A DNA stretch of 64,000 nt, from NCBI GenBank assembly GCA_037043015.1, contig CM073322.1, positions 21,480,364 through 21,544,363 on the forward strand, in the 5' to 3' direction. The DNA comes from Bryum argenteum. Taxonomy: Eukaryota > Streptophyta > Bryopsida > Bryales > Bryaceae. A program made the position numbers and the translations under genes. The first letter of the stretch is position 1. Every line of letters starts with the position of its first letter. Shown here one piece after another: positions 1 through 11,138 of the stretch. The notes under the pieces were generated by a model. That model had not been told where the DNA came from and did not search any database. It was given only the letters and a program-made list of their open reading frames with translations.

Positions 1-1
1 A

Positions 2-1296
2 CATACAACCCTACACCTAATTAACACCAAATACCCAAATGAACCGGCTTATATCTTCACGGATTGTATAAATTGCCTATATAACCTAAATACTCACATA
101 TTACACCCATCCACACACCAAAGTCATCCTGACAGAACCATCCTAACAGAAATGGTTGAAATATTACAAAACCGTACCCAACCCACTATATTCCACAAAG
201 TTAAAGCGCACATTAACATCACACCGCAATGAAGAAGCAGACAAACTTGCAAAAGCCGGAGCCACCAAGCAATATTCGGTAGCCACAAAACCCCACGAAT
301 TCGCACACACTACACCGTTCTACTACCGTAAATATGAATGGCCAGGTCCCTTAACACGCCCAGACAAGGGCCCGGTCAGATGCCTTCAAACATACCTACA
401 CAAACAAGACTACGACAACAACCTTACAATACTCGCTGACCAATTCCCCAATACCAACAAATGGACAACAAACCCGGATATTGACAATGAACTATCAAAT
501 GCCTACTGGCTAAACCCCTTAATTACAGACTCACAAAAAACAATTATTCTAAAGCTACGCACCGGCCAATACATGGGGAACGCAAGGAAACAACTATTCT
601 TCGGTAGAGAACGGTTCCCCTCAATAACTTGCTCTATATGTAACTCCACGGACGCTGACACATGGCTACACGCACTACTTAAATGTGGCCACCACCACAT
701 ACACGCCATTAGAATCAAAAGACATAACAAAGCCGTATGGGAACTAAGAAAATTAATTCTCTCATCACAAAAGTCACGATGTTATATCCTCATGAACGCA
801 GGGTACATTTAATAACAACCCCCAAGAAAATACAGTCCCTACATGGCTATTACAATGCGAATGTACACAACAAAGATGTCATTGCAACGCTAGATTCAAA
901 CCGGATATACTATGCGTTAAAGGTCTACCACACAAAAACGACCCACCAACACACCCATCAGACAACCTCACACTTCAATTTATAGAATTCACATATTGTA
1001 ACGATAGATTCTCTCAAGAAACAATTAATAACAAAACTGACAAATATCAAACACTTCTTGATAATCTCCGTAATCTAGGATGGAAAGTAGACCCCCTCAT
1101 AGTCATCACAGCGGGTGCTAGAGGCACAACACACAAACCATCAATGAAACTTCTTGCACAAAAATTTAATTTATCAGAAACATGCATAAAACGCACATTC
1201 CATGAAATAAATACCATTGCCATTCAACACGCCGGTTCAATTATTTTACACAAAAGAAAAATTGAGAACAACCAAACAATTCCCACAATAATGTAA
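2..1296 (+). pseudogene. LINE (non-LTR retrotransposon) 3' end, broken
   Basis: The 3' part of a LINE second ORF, entering from the left edge. An RNase H-like segment is read in frame 2 from base 2 (FTD near 56-64, then KVKAH) and then shifts frame near 220-232 to continue with NEEADKLAKAGA. A Cys/His segment follows (CSIC near 631, then ADTWLHALLKCGHHHIHAI and RIKRHNKAVWEL). A second shift near 804, which looks like one extra base, leads to a C-terminal domain (FIEFTYCNDRF, WKVDPL, VITAGARGTTHKPSM, IQHAGSIILHKRKIEN) ending at TAA 1294-1296. The RNase H and zinc-knuckle order is typical of plant LINEs. I recall the same C-terminal domain from LINEs of arbuscular mycorrhizal fungi and some seed-free plants. 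Two frameshifts make this copy dead. Confidence 0.85.
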
Positions 1297-1440
1297 CAAT
1301 AAAAGGAGGAGGGCGTGAGAATTGGTGTAAACCACTTCCCACAAGTATAGTCACGCTTGTCTCAGGTAGATGGGACGGGGCCGATTGATTGGTACAAATT
1401 TCCTGCCTATGTATAATACACTAGCAGCACCAAGCCATGT
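1297..1440 (+). other. probable LINE 3' UTR
   Basis: Non-coding stretch directly after the LINE stop codon, beginning with an AATAAA-like motif (AATAAAAGG). No poly(A) tail or target-site duplication could be placed, so the element's end is uncertain. Confidence 0.35.
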
Positions 1441-1560
1441 ACATCACATTAAACGCTCAAACGGATCCACCGAGTATCGAACCCGGACCGCTCATTTGTG
1501 ACTCAAACATCCCTACCAATCAACCAGGAATCATGGCTTGGCGATCATACCCACGATAAA
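1441..1560 (-). repeat. tRNA-like SINE head
   Basis: On the minus strand this stretch has a tRNA-like internal promoter: an A-box-like TGGTTGATTGGTAG and, about 35 bases later, a B-box-like GGGTTCGATACTCG. The spacing and order fit a tRNA-derived SINE or a decayed tRNA gene. No acceptor stem or anticodon arm could be folded by eye. Confidence 0.45.
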
Positions 1561-1614
1561 ACCTTACACAAACTTAAGCAGTGTTTTCTTGACTATTTTA
1601 GGGTTACTTTTCTT

Positions 1615-1922
1615 TTTTCTGGCTACTATAGTGTCTAATCCCGAAAGGGGTGAGTAGTCTTGCATCAAGGTCCTTATGTCCAGTGGGCTTTAGGTCGTTG
1701 GCTTGACGAACAGACACTCTAATCACGCCGGTCCTAAAAAAGGATTGGAGTTTTTATCTATCTATCTATCTATCTCCACCCTCGAGAGGGGGAAGTAGTA
1801 TTGTTCCAATTTCCCCTTGTCCGGTGGCCATCGAGATATTAGCATTACGAACGGACACTTCATTCACGCCGGCCCCTTAGAAAGGGACCGGAGTTTCTAA
1901 CTATCTTTCTATCTATCTATCT
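1615..1922 (+). repeat. two SINE 3' tails in tandem, ending in (TCTA)n
   Basis: Two related units lie head to tail. The first, more diverged unit runs about 1622-1772; the second runs about 1773-1922. Each carries AGTAGT, GACGAACRGACACT or ACGAACGGACACT, CACGCCGG, GGAGTTT and then a run of TCTA tetranucleotides. The same module recurs near 2392-2569, 3228-3349 and 17280-17442, so it is the 3' half of a dispersed SINE family whose tail is a TCTA microsatellite. Confidence 0.7.
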
Positions 1923-2391
1923 GAAAATCCCACAGCTAGCTGACTACAAAATGTAGCGCTTATATATAAGGTTGAATTATCTAAATTTTCTTTAGATAAT
2001 TTTTTGGGCTTGAAGGTTACATTAGTTCAGGGTGTATCTTTCCAAGTTGTCTTTATGCCATTTTAGTTCATTGATAGAGAAGCAATTGAAGTAAGAATGT
2101 TATTAGTCATTCTATTTGTTGTGCTCCTTAACAATCTTTTAATAGTGAATAGGTAGCAGTGGATAATGCGGAAGAGATTGCAGGTAAAAACATCTTCATG
2201 CGGGTGACCCAACTTCAGTATTATGCAAACGTGTTGCATATTTGCAATGATATGAACCATATTTTCTATGAAAGTCGTATGCTTCGTCAACTTAAGGTGG
2301 ATGCTTATGCATGCGCAGAGCAAAATCTAGGCATAATGCGAAATGTTGTTCATGATGAAGAGGCTTCAGATTGATGATTATTACCTCCGGC

Positions 2392-2569
2392 ATTAGTAAC
2401 TAGGCTAGAAACTAGCGTAGTTATAGTGTCCACCCTCGAGAGGGGGAAGTAGTATTGTTCCAATTTCCCCTTGTCCGGTGGCCATCGGGATATTAGCATT
2501 ACGAACGGACACTTCATTCACGCCGGCCCCTTAGAAAGGGACCGGAGTTTCTATCTATCTATCTATAAT
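2392..2569 (+). repeat. SINE 3' half, (TCTA)n tail
   Basis: A better preserved copy, starting upstream of the tail module with AGTAACTAGGCTAGAAACTAG, which matches the middle of the longer copy at 17084-17442. It ends in TCTATCTATCTATC. The 5' tRNA-like head is missing, as expected for a 5'-truncated retroposed copy. Confidence 0.7.
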
Positions 2570-3084
2570 TACCTCCTATTTTTGTATTATATATTTTTCA
2601 GGATTTCTTTGGTTTAATATTTCTTATATTTTTTTTTTATTTTTTTATTTTTTATTTTTAGTGTCCGGAGGACAAGCGTCTTACAAAAAATATATATAAT
2701 AATGAAATATTCGTGAGCTCAACACAATCGCGGGAAACGGAAGAGGACCTTTTCTGAGGTAGAGCGGGAGTGAATCTCCCCGAAGGCGCCACCCTTATCT
2801 ACTCTAATGCCACCGAAGCACACCGAAGTTTGATCACCTTTCGCGACCTCCGGGCACATAGATTTTACCGCTTAATTGCAGTCAATGATGGTGAGGAGAT
2901 TATAACCCTGATGCAAGGAGACAAGTGCCTAGCTACTGCTCGCTGCAAAGCCAACAACCTTTATAAGATTCCAACGAGAGAATGGGTCATACAAGAGTAA
3001 CCATGTTATGACGAATGATACTTCTTATAGTAGGTGAAGAGGTATGTCTAAGAGAAAGCAAGAAGCTTGGAGTTTGGAGAGCAT
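2570..3084 (+). other. AT-rich stretch with a short unexplained ORF
   Basis: T-rich low-complexity DNA (2580-2670) is followed by an open frame at 2770-3000 (about 76 codons, GTG at its start, no ATG-led frame). Its end, ATARCKANNLYKI, vaguely resembles the pre-integrase segment of Ty1/copia polyproteins, and a copia integrase follows at about 3085. It may be the upstream part of that element, but the match is weak. Confidence 0.25.
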
Positions 3085-3227
3085 GTGCTCAAAGGAAACT
3101 TATCTTTAAGTCTTTACAGTAGAAATTGCCGCAAGAACTCCCTCCACCACTTCATAGGCTTCAAAAAGACATATTCAAGTTCCATGAATCCTCCATCGAG
3201 ACCTTTCACGTACTTTATTGTTCTTGT

Positions 3228-3318
3228 TCCCTTTTCCCCTTGTCCGGTGGCCATCGGGATATTAGCATTACGAACGGACACTTCATTCACGCCGGCCCCT
3301 TAGAAAGGGACCGGAGTT

Positions 3319-3349
<31 letters not shown>
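3228..3349 (+). repeat. SINE tail inserted in the copia integrase
   Basis: A copy of the SINE 3' module (CCCCTTGTCCGGTGGCCATC to a seven-unit TCTA tail) interrupts the copia integrase between TYFIVLV and the continuation HFEVSSLSTQN. It shows that the SINE family was active after the copia element landed. Confidence 0.7.
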
Positions 3350-3350
<1 letters not shown>

Positions 3351-4132
3351 CTTGTTTACGCTCCTCGGGTCCATTTTGAAGTCTCTTCATTAAGCACCCA
3401 AAATATTGTCTTCTCTGAAATTTTAGCATCCTTGATAAAGTTCAAATTCCACTACCTAAAATATCTAGTCGAATTCTTGTGCACAAAAAATGTTCAAGAA
3501 TTTAAATCATATGCTTTTGAACATTATTATAAAGACGCTAGAATTTTTTTAACCTATAATGTCTCATATGAGTATTCTCAAAATGGGCTAGCTAAGGCTT
3601 TCATTATAAAAATTAAACGTATAAGTCGACCTCTTTTTATCCATGATCATTTACCTTTATTCTTTCGGTCACAAGTTGTATTGTATGTTGTGCTATGCTT
3701 AAGTATAGACCTACCTTGCTTTTTACCATTCTCTAGTTAAAACTTTAACCGGTCAACTCCCTAGAGTTGCCCATTTTAGAGTCCTTAGATGCCATGTTTG
3801 AGTTCGTGTTCTATAGCCCTAGCGTAAGACTATAGGGTCCCGTCGCCAAGAAGGCATCTATTTTTTATTTAATTTCAAATATAATCCGTTACGTTTCCCC
3901 TAGAACACAAGTCTTACATAAAGCTCGTTTCCACAATTGTCAATTTGAGGAAAAGGTCTTCTCTTCTCTCACTTCACCTCACTCTTTTCAACCTTTGATT
4001 CTTCGTCCCTCAAATTTTCACTGAGACCTTAGGATCAACCTCAGAGACGCAAAAATTTGGAAACTAATAGAGTTTGAAGCATTGGCTAAAGAGCTTCCAG
4101 ATGGTTTCAATGACTTCTCGCAAATCACTCAA

Positions 4133-4811
4133 CACTAGTAGAAAAGGGGTGCAACTACACCCAGATGTACACCAAAAACACACCTAATTTGGGCTTTTCG
4201 AAATGGTGTAGTTGAGATTCATTTTGGTGTAATCCGGCACCTGACACTCTTATTTGCGGATTGTCTGACACTCTTATTTGCGATCTGTCTAGTGGGGGTC
4301 CCATCATGTGGTGCGCATTTGTCTTCGAGGTAAAAAGAACATATTTTACCGGTCGCAGGAAGTGCGGTTGTTTTGCATATTACTTGACTCCCATGTTTAT
4401 TTTCATATAATTTACTCTCTTATTTATAGCATACCCGGGTGATTGAAGTGACATGGTGGTCTGAGAGGGCAAAGGGACCATCTTGCGCTGCGACCATCAT
4501 CAAATTCTCGTGTGAGTACATGGTTGGGACCGAGTTTCTATACTAGATGAGTGGGAGATCCCCCAATGCATATGGGATTTTCTCGTCAATCTCTTGACCG
4601 CCAGGTGGGACACACCCATGCCAGTGGTCGCATTTGATGATGATTTGTTCACTTGTTTACACCAAAATTGCCTTCCACCATAAACACTGCTCATTTGCTT
4701 ACACCAAAAAGTGCCTTCCACCAGTCAGAAATCACTTACTAAACATTATGAACACCAAAGTCTGTTTTCGGTGTAGTTGCCCGGTGTAGTTGCACCCCTT
4801 TTCTACTAGTG
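4133..4811. mobile_element. non-autonomous CACTA (En/Spm) element, 679 bp
   Basis: The ends are perfect 29-bp terminal inverted repeats starting CACTAGTAGAAAAGGGGTGC, at 4133-4161 and 4783-4811. They are flanked by a 3-bp target-site duplication CAA (4130-4132 and 4812-4814). CACTA ends plus a 3-bp duplication are diagnostic of the superfamily. Subterminal copies of GGTGTAGTTG and ACACCAAA lie near both ends. A short direct repeat (CTGACACTCTTATTTGCG) sits at 4243-4288. No transposase is encoded, so it would need one supplied in trans. Confidence 0.9.
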
Positions 4812-7800
4812 CAAAATCCACTCCAATGTACTAGTTTGTTTGCCCTAGTCTTACCAAGTTAAGATACTGCTTAGTTCCTATTGCCTAAACTAAAGAAAAC
4901 TTTGTGCACTCGGTCCAATAGCGAGCGCCTACTCTTTCCTTCTCTTCTATCTAGCTTTGAGGAAACTGGTAACTCCCTTACAATGGAAGAATTAAAGGCA
5001 GCCCTAAGAGGCCTACTTGCTTCAAGCTCTCCAGCATGAGCATGCCTCCTTGCGCAAACAAGTCTTCGCCATGATTGTGATCAACTTAGAGACGAAGCTA
5101 GGTGGCCAAATGTTTATTTCCACAAAAAAAAAAAAAAAAAAAAGGATCGAAGGTAAGTTTTTTGCTACAAGATCGGTTTAGTAACCCAAGGAACTTCCAA
5201 GTTTCAACAACACAAGTTACTACCCAAGTCTCATCTACTAATTCCCTTGTCATAGATTCTACTATCTTTCAATTTTTTAATGTGGATGGCAGTCGAATAC
5301 ATATTGGAAACACAATTATTCAATGTTCTTATAACCTGGTTATATGGTCCATTAGGCATCGAGCTTTACATTGAACCCTCTCATGATTTTATCTCTCAAA
5401 CCATCCCTAGTGATATATCTAAGTCCTATTCAGGCCTCAAACTTCAACGTGCCTTGAACGGATTGAAGCAAGCTAGACAAATTTAGTACTCTCATCTCCA
5501 TTCGTTCGTGCTTCACTATAAGTTCAAACATGACGAGAGTTTACCTTGTAATTTCATTCTTAAAGAGTCATAACATAGTCGCTATTTATATTCATGACAT
5601 CAATCTAGTGTATACCCGAGCACTATAAAAGAATGTTGTTAGTTAACCACCCACTTCGAGATGAAATTGTTGAGGAAAACTTTCTATTGCCTTAAATTAC
5701 AAATTTTTTATCTTCCTGATGGAAGCATCTTTCTTCACCAAACAAGTTATACCCAAAAGATGTTGAAAAAATGTAATATGGACAATGTTAATCTTCTCTC
5801 AACTCCAATGATTGGCAAAAGTAGTAGGAAGGGTGATCTCTATTATTCATGCCAAGACAAGGAGGAAGATTTCAGAGATAAGATGTGCAACCTTGCACCT
5901 ATCTGCAGCCTATCATATCTAGCAACTTTTATAAGACCTCGCATTTCTTTCATAGTAGGTGTTCTGGCCAGGCGCAACTAAAATCCTTCAAGCACACATT
6001 AGCGTGCAATCAAGTATATCTTCAAATATTTGCGTCGCACTAAAAACTTAGGATTTTACTATGCCAACTTCACTAGCTCATCCAAAACCATATGTTATGC
6101 CAATGCTTGCTACAAAATCCAATGTCTTCACAAACAAATGTCAAACTAGGTATATAATTCCTCTACAGCAATGCACCTATCTCTTTGAAAAGTGTGAAGC
6201 AGACAATGACAACAACCTCTACCAACTAGTCGCAGCTAATCGCAGTTACTTCCTTGCATTATAAGAAAACCCTTTTTTTTGTGATGTCTTGTGTAATGTC
6301 TAATGTATTTTGTGATGTCTTACTGTCTTAAAAGATGTCTTCGAAGACGGGAGGATGTTTGTACGTCTAACGGGCACATTTTGGATCGGGGGGGCATGAA
6401 GACATCACCAAACAAAAAGATGTTGGTGAAGACATGGATAGACATCAAACTGCCACGTTGGCAAGGGATTTGGACCAGCAAGGTAAAAACGACCAAAATT
6501 TACTGGTGGACAGGGTAAAAAGCATTTCTAATGTTAAAAGAGTAGGTGAATGGGCAGCGGTTTTCAAAAGTAGAAAAAAAACATCACATTATTTTTTATT
6601 ATTATTATTTTTTTTTTTTTGGCTAATTCATTATGTGACGTGGCAATACTGAAAATACTAATTTCAGGCTATTCTCACTATTTTTTCATTGGTCTTTTTT
6701 TTTAATATTAAAATATATAATTATATATCAATAAAAAAAATCTTGTAAATTTTTATTATATTCAAATAAATTAGAATATTATAATTCTGTAATTTTTTAT
6801 GATTTAAAAATATTTAAATATTTAAAAATATTATACATAAAATATAACATCTATAAGATAACAATGGTGCCGAAAAATAGAATTTCAAAGTAAAAGTAAT
6901 TTTGTGGATATTTAATCCTTAAAAAACACGTGTACATAGATTAAAAAAGTTATTTACAACACTTTATCTACATGGCAACAAAAACTCCACGTCGGACCAG
7001 TTGACTAGTCATACAACATCTAGTCACATGTCTAACACAATGTCCAACTTACCATAACTACAGTCAGGCATGAATGTCCGCGTAGACATCTATTGGGATG
7101 TCTATGAAGATGTTTTGCACGACATCCTCCTAGACGTCATTTACTAAAAAGCGGCTGTACTTAAGGGTCTCTTAAGAATAATATCAACTTTTTCTCTTAC
7201 TGCTTGTTCTCCATTGGCGCGGGTCTCTGATTGGGGTAATCCTCAAATACTCAAAGAAAATACAAAGAGAAAATAAAAACAATAAACAGTGTTTTTTGGC
7301 TTACTTCAAGAAGGAATTAAATATTATTGATTACTTATAGATTAGATTATTATAGTCTAATGGCAAGACTATACATTACTCTATCATTAACAACCAATAT
7401 TATACAAATTAAAGCAAATTTACAAGAAATATGAATTTATGAAAGTAGCTATTTAATACAGTTTAGGAGACAATTCAAGAATAGAATTAGTATTAAGAAA
7501 GTTAGTTGGAAAGTTAGTTAGGGTAGAAATAAAAGGTAGTTTAGAGTTTAAAAGAGAGCCTATCACCATGAAAGACTATAAATAGTCTCATGATTGTAAT
7601 TCCACACTTTTTCTACCAATAAAGATTATTTGATTTGTTGTGGAAGAAACTCTAAGACTTACAATATGTGCTTTGTTGTGAAAAGAACTTTAAAGCATCT
7701 GGTATTTGATTTGTTGTGAGGGAAAACAAAAAACCTTTTATAGTTAATATGTTGTGATTGAAACCCTGAAAATGTCATCAGATGTTTATGATAATGTCTG

Positions 7801-7935
7801 CAGGGATGTCTAAGATGACGTTCATGAAAATGTCTAACATGATGTCTATGAAGATGTCGAAGATGACATCTATGACAGCATCCAGAACCATCTACAGGGA
7901 TGATTTTCATTGACTTCAATGGATGAACAGAGGCG

Positions 7936-8186
7936 GCTAGGGTTTGCTGCCGCCGCCATAGTTAGGTCATGAGACCTTTAAGTAGAATTAGAGGCCGCAC
8001 GAAGCTCATTTTTGCCTACATTTTTTCAAAGAGTTAGTGTTTGGAGTGTAGAGGCTAAGATTTGCTTCTTCATGTGGCTCGGGTTTGTTGCCGCCGCCAT
8101 AGTTAGGTCATGAGATCTTCAAATGGAATTACAAAGCTCATTTTTGCCTTAGTTTTTCCAAAGAGCTTGTGTTTAAAGTATAGAGG
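7936..8186 (+). repeat. internal duplication of about 110-150 bp in the CACTA element
   Basis: Two similar units share GGGTTTGYTGCCGCCGCC, TAGTTAGGTCATGAGA, AGCTCATTTTTGCC and a GTTTRRAGTRTAGAGG end, starting near 7936 and 8078. Nearby, TTTGATTTGTTGTG recurs near 7629, 7698, 8368 and 8408. The GCC-rich piece differs in base composition from the AT-rich element and could be a captured host fragment. Confidence 0.55.
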
Positions 8187-9447
8187 ATTTCGAAATTGTT
8201 TCCATTCAGCTTCACAATGATTGTTAACTACAATAAGAGAATAGTATTTGTAGAAATCCAATAGCTCTCAAGAGTAGGTTTCCTTCTTCATGTGGCTAAG
8301 ATTTGCTACTTAAGAGGTACTGGATTTCAAAAGCATCTTGTACAAGAAACCCTAGGACTTGTGGAATTTGATTTGTTGTGAAGGAAACCCTAGTACTTGT
8401 AGTAGTTGATTTGTTGTAGAAGATGTCTACGATGATGTCTGCAAGATGTCTTAGAGCATGTCTATGAAGATGTCTAAATGTGTTGATGGAATTCTGTTTT
8501 GGAAGGTGGGACATAAGGGTCGGGCGTGGCTCGATCTGAGGCCGCGAAGCGACATGCGTGCTTGTAGGTGAGTGGAACAGATGTATGTATAGATGTCTAT
8601 AAGGTTGTTTTTAATGATGTCTAGAAGGATGTCTGAAGAAATGTCTAAGCAGATGTTTGCAAGAATGTCTAACTGTGTCGATATCTTGATGTTAGGAAGT
8701 AAACCATCTCAATCTAGGTAGTGCAATTAAATGGAATTAAATCAGAATTTTTTTACCTTTACAAACCCTTCTTTAAATGCAGCTGATATTGGCTTATTGA
8801 ATATGTGTAGCGGCGGGACATGCACATGACCATACGGGTATCGACAACAAGCGATGGAAGTGGAGGGACTTACGGAGTTCAAATTGTGGGTGCGTAGTAT
8901 ATCGTAGTTGCTGACAGGCGTATTAGTAAATACTCTAGTTTGTGTTATCTGAGGTTTTAATGACCTAAGCAATATATGTTTAACTAATACTTTTTGATGT
9001 GACAGTGTTTACAGTTGATGTTATGTGAGACGTGTGTGGATTACAGATCTGATGACTATATAAACATTTAAAAATGTCATCCTAGATGTCCTTTCATATG
9101 CCCATAAAACATCAATAGTAATACTATTGCAAACATCATGTTTAACACAAAACGTTCACATCGATGTCCTAGGGGATGTCGCTACAAACATCCGAGCAAA
9201 CATCACAAACTTAATAAGGACATCAAGGTAAACATCATTCTACGCTCTGGAAACATCTTATAAGACATAAAAATTTTCTTCTAAGATATTTTGTAAGACA
9301 TTGCATACGTCTTGCGAGTCATCTTGTACAACATCTAAGATGTCTTGCAAGACATTTAAGTCGTCTTAACTGATGTCTAAAACTATCATGATAGGAGCAT
9401 AAAACCTCCGCAATATGCTGACGTGGCATGCCATGTCATTTTCCCAA

Positions 9448-9560
9448 GTCCACGTCAACTTTTCCCGCGTGCCACGTCGGATATTCCCGGGCCCCACGTC
9501 AGATTTTCTCGGGTGCCACGTCGGATTTTCTCGGGTCCAAGTGGGATTCTGGCGTCGCCA
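9448..9560 (+). repeat. GC-rich tandem repeat of about 22 bp
   Basis: Four or five units of the type GTGCCACGTCGGATTTTCTC follow one another, with variants, inside the CACTA element. Further CACGTGGCA motifs follow at 9610-9680. Open frames across this block in several phases are a by-product of the GC-rich repeat. Confidence 0.6.
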
Positions 9561-10179
9561 TGTCATCTTTCGTGGGACCATGTAAAATTCCACATCATGA
9601 TGAATTTCATCCCCATGTGGCACTGCCCGTTTACTTCAAGCTGATGTGTCATCTACGTGGCACCCACGTGGCACACTTTTTACCCTTCCAAAATTACCTT
9701 AGACATCTTCGATCTTAAGACATCTTCTTGTCTTTTTAGACGTCTGCTTAGACAACTGTCATGTCTAGGATGTCTTATCGTCTATAAGACATCTGAATTA
9801 ATGTCTACGATGTCTTTTTAGACATCATTTACAACATCATTAAAAACGCAGGTTTCTTATAGTGTTGCAGTTACTTACTTTCCATGAGGCCACCTGAAGG
9901 TTGTCTGGCTTTGCAATCTTCACAAGTTACTCATAATCAATACAAGCCTGAACACTCCTATCAATCCAATCATTTTATATAGAATAATGCAGCATGTGTA
10001 GCCCAAGGGGATTTTGGTTTTATCAAAAACGATAAGGTAAAGCATATTGACCCTCAATCTTGAGTTAGACACAATACTTGATTACAAACGGTCAGGTAGT
10101 TTTTAGTGTAGAATCCAGTGCATTAATAAGATTTGACTAGTAGTATTGTGTAAAAGAGGCAAATTATTTGAAGATACTA

Positions 10180-10251
10180 CATGCTCGTAAAACCATACAT
10201 TACTAGAGGTTACTGCATGTCCTTACAACCTTTCATAACTAGAAGTTATGG
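10180..10251 (+). repeat. 36-bp direct duplication
   Basis: Two adjacent 36-bp units begin CATGCTCGTAAAACC and CATGTCCTTACAACC, and a partial third follows. They lie just past the last recognisable copia coding and may belong to the element's 3' region or LTR. Confidence 0.5.
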
Positions 10252-11138
10252 CATGTAACTATGTCCCAAAATCTCAAAACAGCCTTTAGAATGCGGGCCG
10301 CAAATCACAGCTTAAAAACCGGAGAAGAGGGGTATGAGAGGGTCTAGTTGGAGGGGTCTTGGGGGCGGGGAGTCTTGGGGCAGAGGGTCTTAGGTTAACA
10401 AATTTATCCTATATCATTTGTAGCTCTTTCCTCCCCTGAGCAAATACAAGGGGGTTGGGGTTAGCCTCAAAGAATAAAATTTTATAAAATAAAGTGTAGT
10501 CATGGGGTCCATGTGGCACCCCCTTAAGGGGGTGTATGTGGCATGAGAGAACCTAGGTTAATGAATTAATGTTGTTGCATAGTGAAGGTCATTATGCAAC
10601 AACCTTTCACTAAACTATCACCATCTCACTATTTACTTATTTAGAGAATTTTACATCTGTTAGTTAGGATAATAGAAAGATGAGTAGTACATAAGTTAGC
10701 TCATGGGTATATTCCAAGTTAATTAATTATTCATCATCCTGTATAGTTTTGATGAAATGGGACTCTCTCTTATTCCCTTCCTACTTATGCTTATGTGTTT
10801 CCTCTCTGGTTTTAGTGTTTATCACGTCATTCATCACAAAAATTGAAATATTCCTTCCTAAGTGGGCCAATGTGTACGCCGAATGCAAAACATGCTGCAA
10901 TAGGATGTCACAAACTTTGTGGCCCAACAAATTTTTAAATTGATAAATATTGTCATTGCGGTCTAGGGGTGAAATGCTATACATGCATTGGAGGGGACCC
11001 CACAGCCACCCGCTCGGATGAATGAAAAAATCGCAGACGAATGACATGGAAAATCTTCATCCGTCAGCCTGTTATCCAGAGGAGCGAGTCTCATCAATTG
11101 CCAAACCGACCCTTGCTCTCCCTCTGGCTTGAGCTTCA
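10252..11138. other. intergenic, upstream of the EMB1273-like gene
   Basis: No coding signal stands out. A G-rich stretch at 10320-10400 repeats GGGTCTTGGGG-like words. The last 150 bases become GC-richer and probably contain the promoter and 5' UTR of the next gene; no TATA box is convincing. Confidence 0.5.

Larger units (their letters stand above)
6257..9864. mobile_element. large non-autonomous CACTA element inside copia RNase H
   Basis: The left end CATTATAAGAAAACC (6257) and the right end, which reads CACTATAAGAAACC on the other strand (ending at 9864), form short imperfect terminal repeats. A 3-bp duplication TTG lies at 6254-6256 and 9865-9867. Copia RNase H coding reads up to the left end and resumes after the right end. 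GATGTCT/AGACATC is repeated dozens of times, dense at 6285-6440, 7060-7150, 7770-7880, 8400-8690, 9070-9380 and 9700-9835, like the subterminal transposase-binding repeats of CACTA elements. No transposase ORF is present. The middle holds AT-rich DNA, an internal duplication and a GC-rich tandem block. Confidence 0.8.
3085..10080 (+). mobile_element. decayed Ty1/copia retrotransposon, split by three insertions
   Basis: Pieces of one copia pol lie in the expected order. Pre-integrase and integrase pieces lie at about 3085-3227 and 3350-3740 (AQRKLIF, then LSTQNIVFSEILASLIKF, SQNGLAKAFI, ISRPLF). An integrase-to-RT linker at 4040-4130 includes ELPDGFNDFSQIT. RT remnants run from 5290 to 6000 (GLKLQRALNGLKQA; YCLKLQIFYLPDGSIFLHQ; LLSTPMIGKSSRKG), then AIKYIFKYLRRTKNLG near 6010. 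RNase H stops at 6256 and resumes at 9865 (FHEAT, NNAACVAQ, KVKHIDPQS). Many frameshifts and stops separate the pieces. The interruptions are a SINE tail (3228-3349) and CACTA elements at 4133-4811 and 6257-9864. LTRs were not identified, so both outer boundaries are approximate. Confidence 0.8.

Noticed and set aside
3126..3740. 204-codon open frame as a single gene
   Set aside because: It reads through a SINE tail (the IYLSIYL repeat is translated TCTA) between two pieces of copia integrase.
9366..9718. Overlapping open frames on both strands
   Set aside because: They come from the GC-rich 22-bp tandem repeat inside the CACTA element; all phases are open for the same reason.
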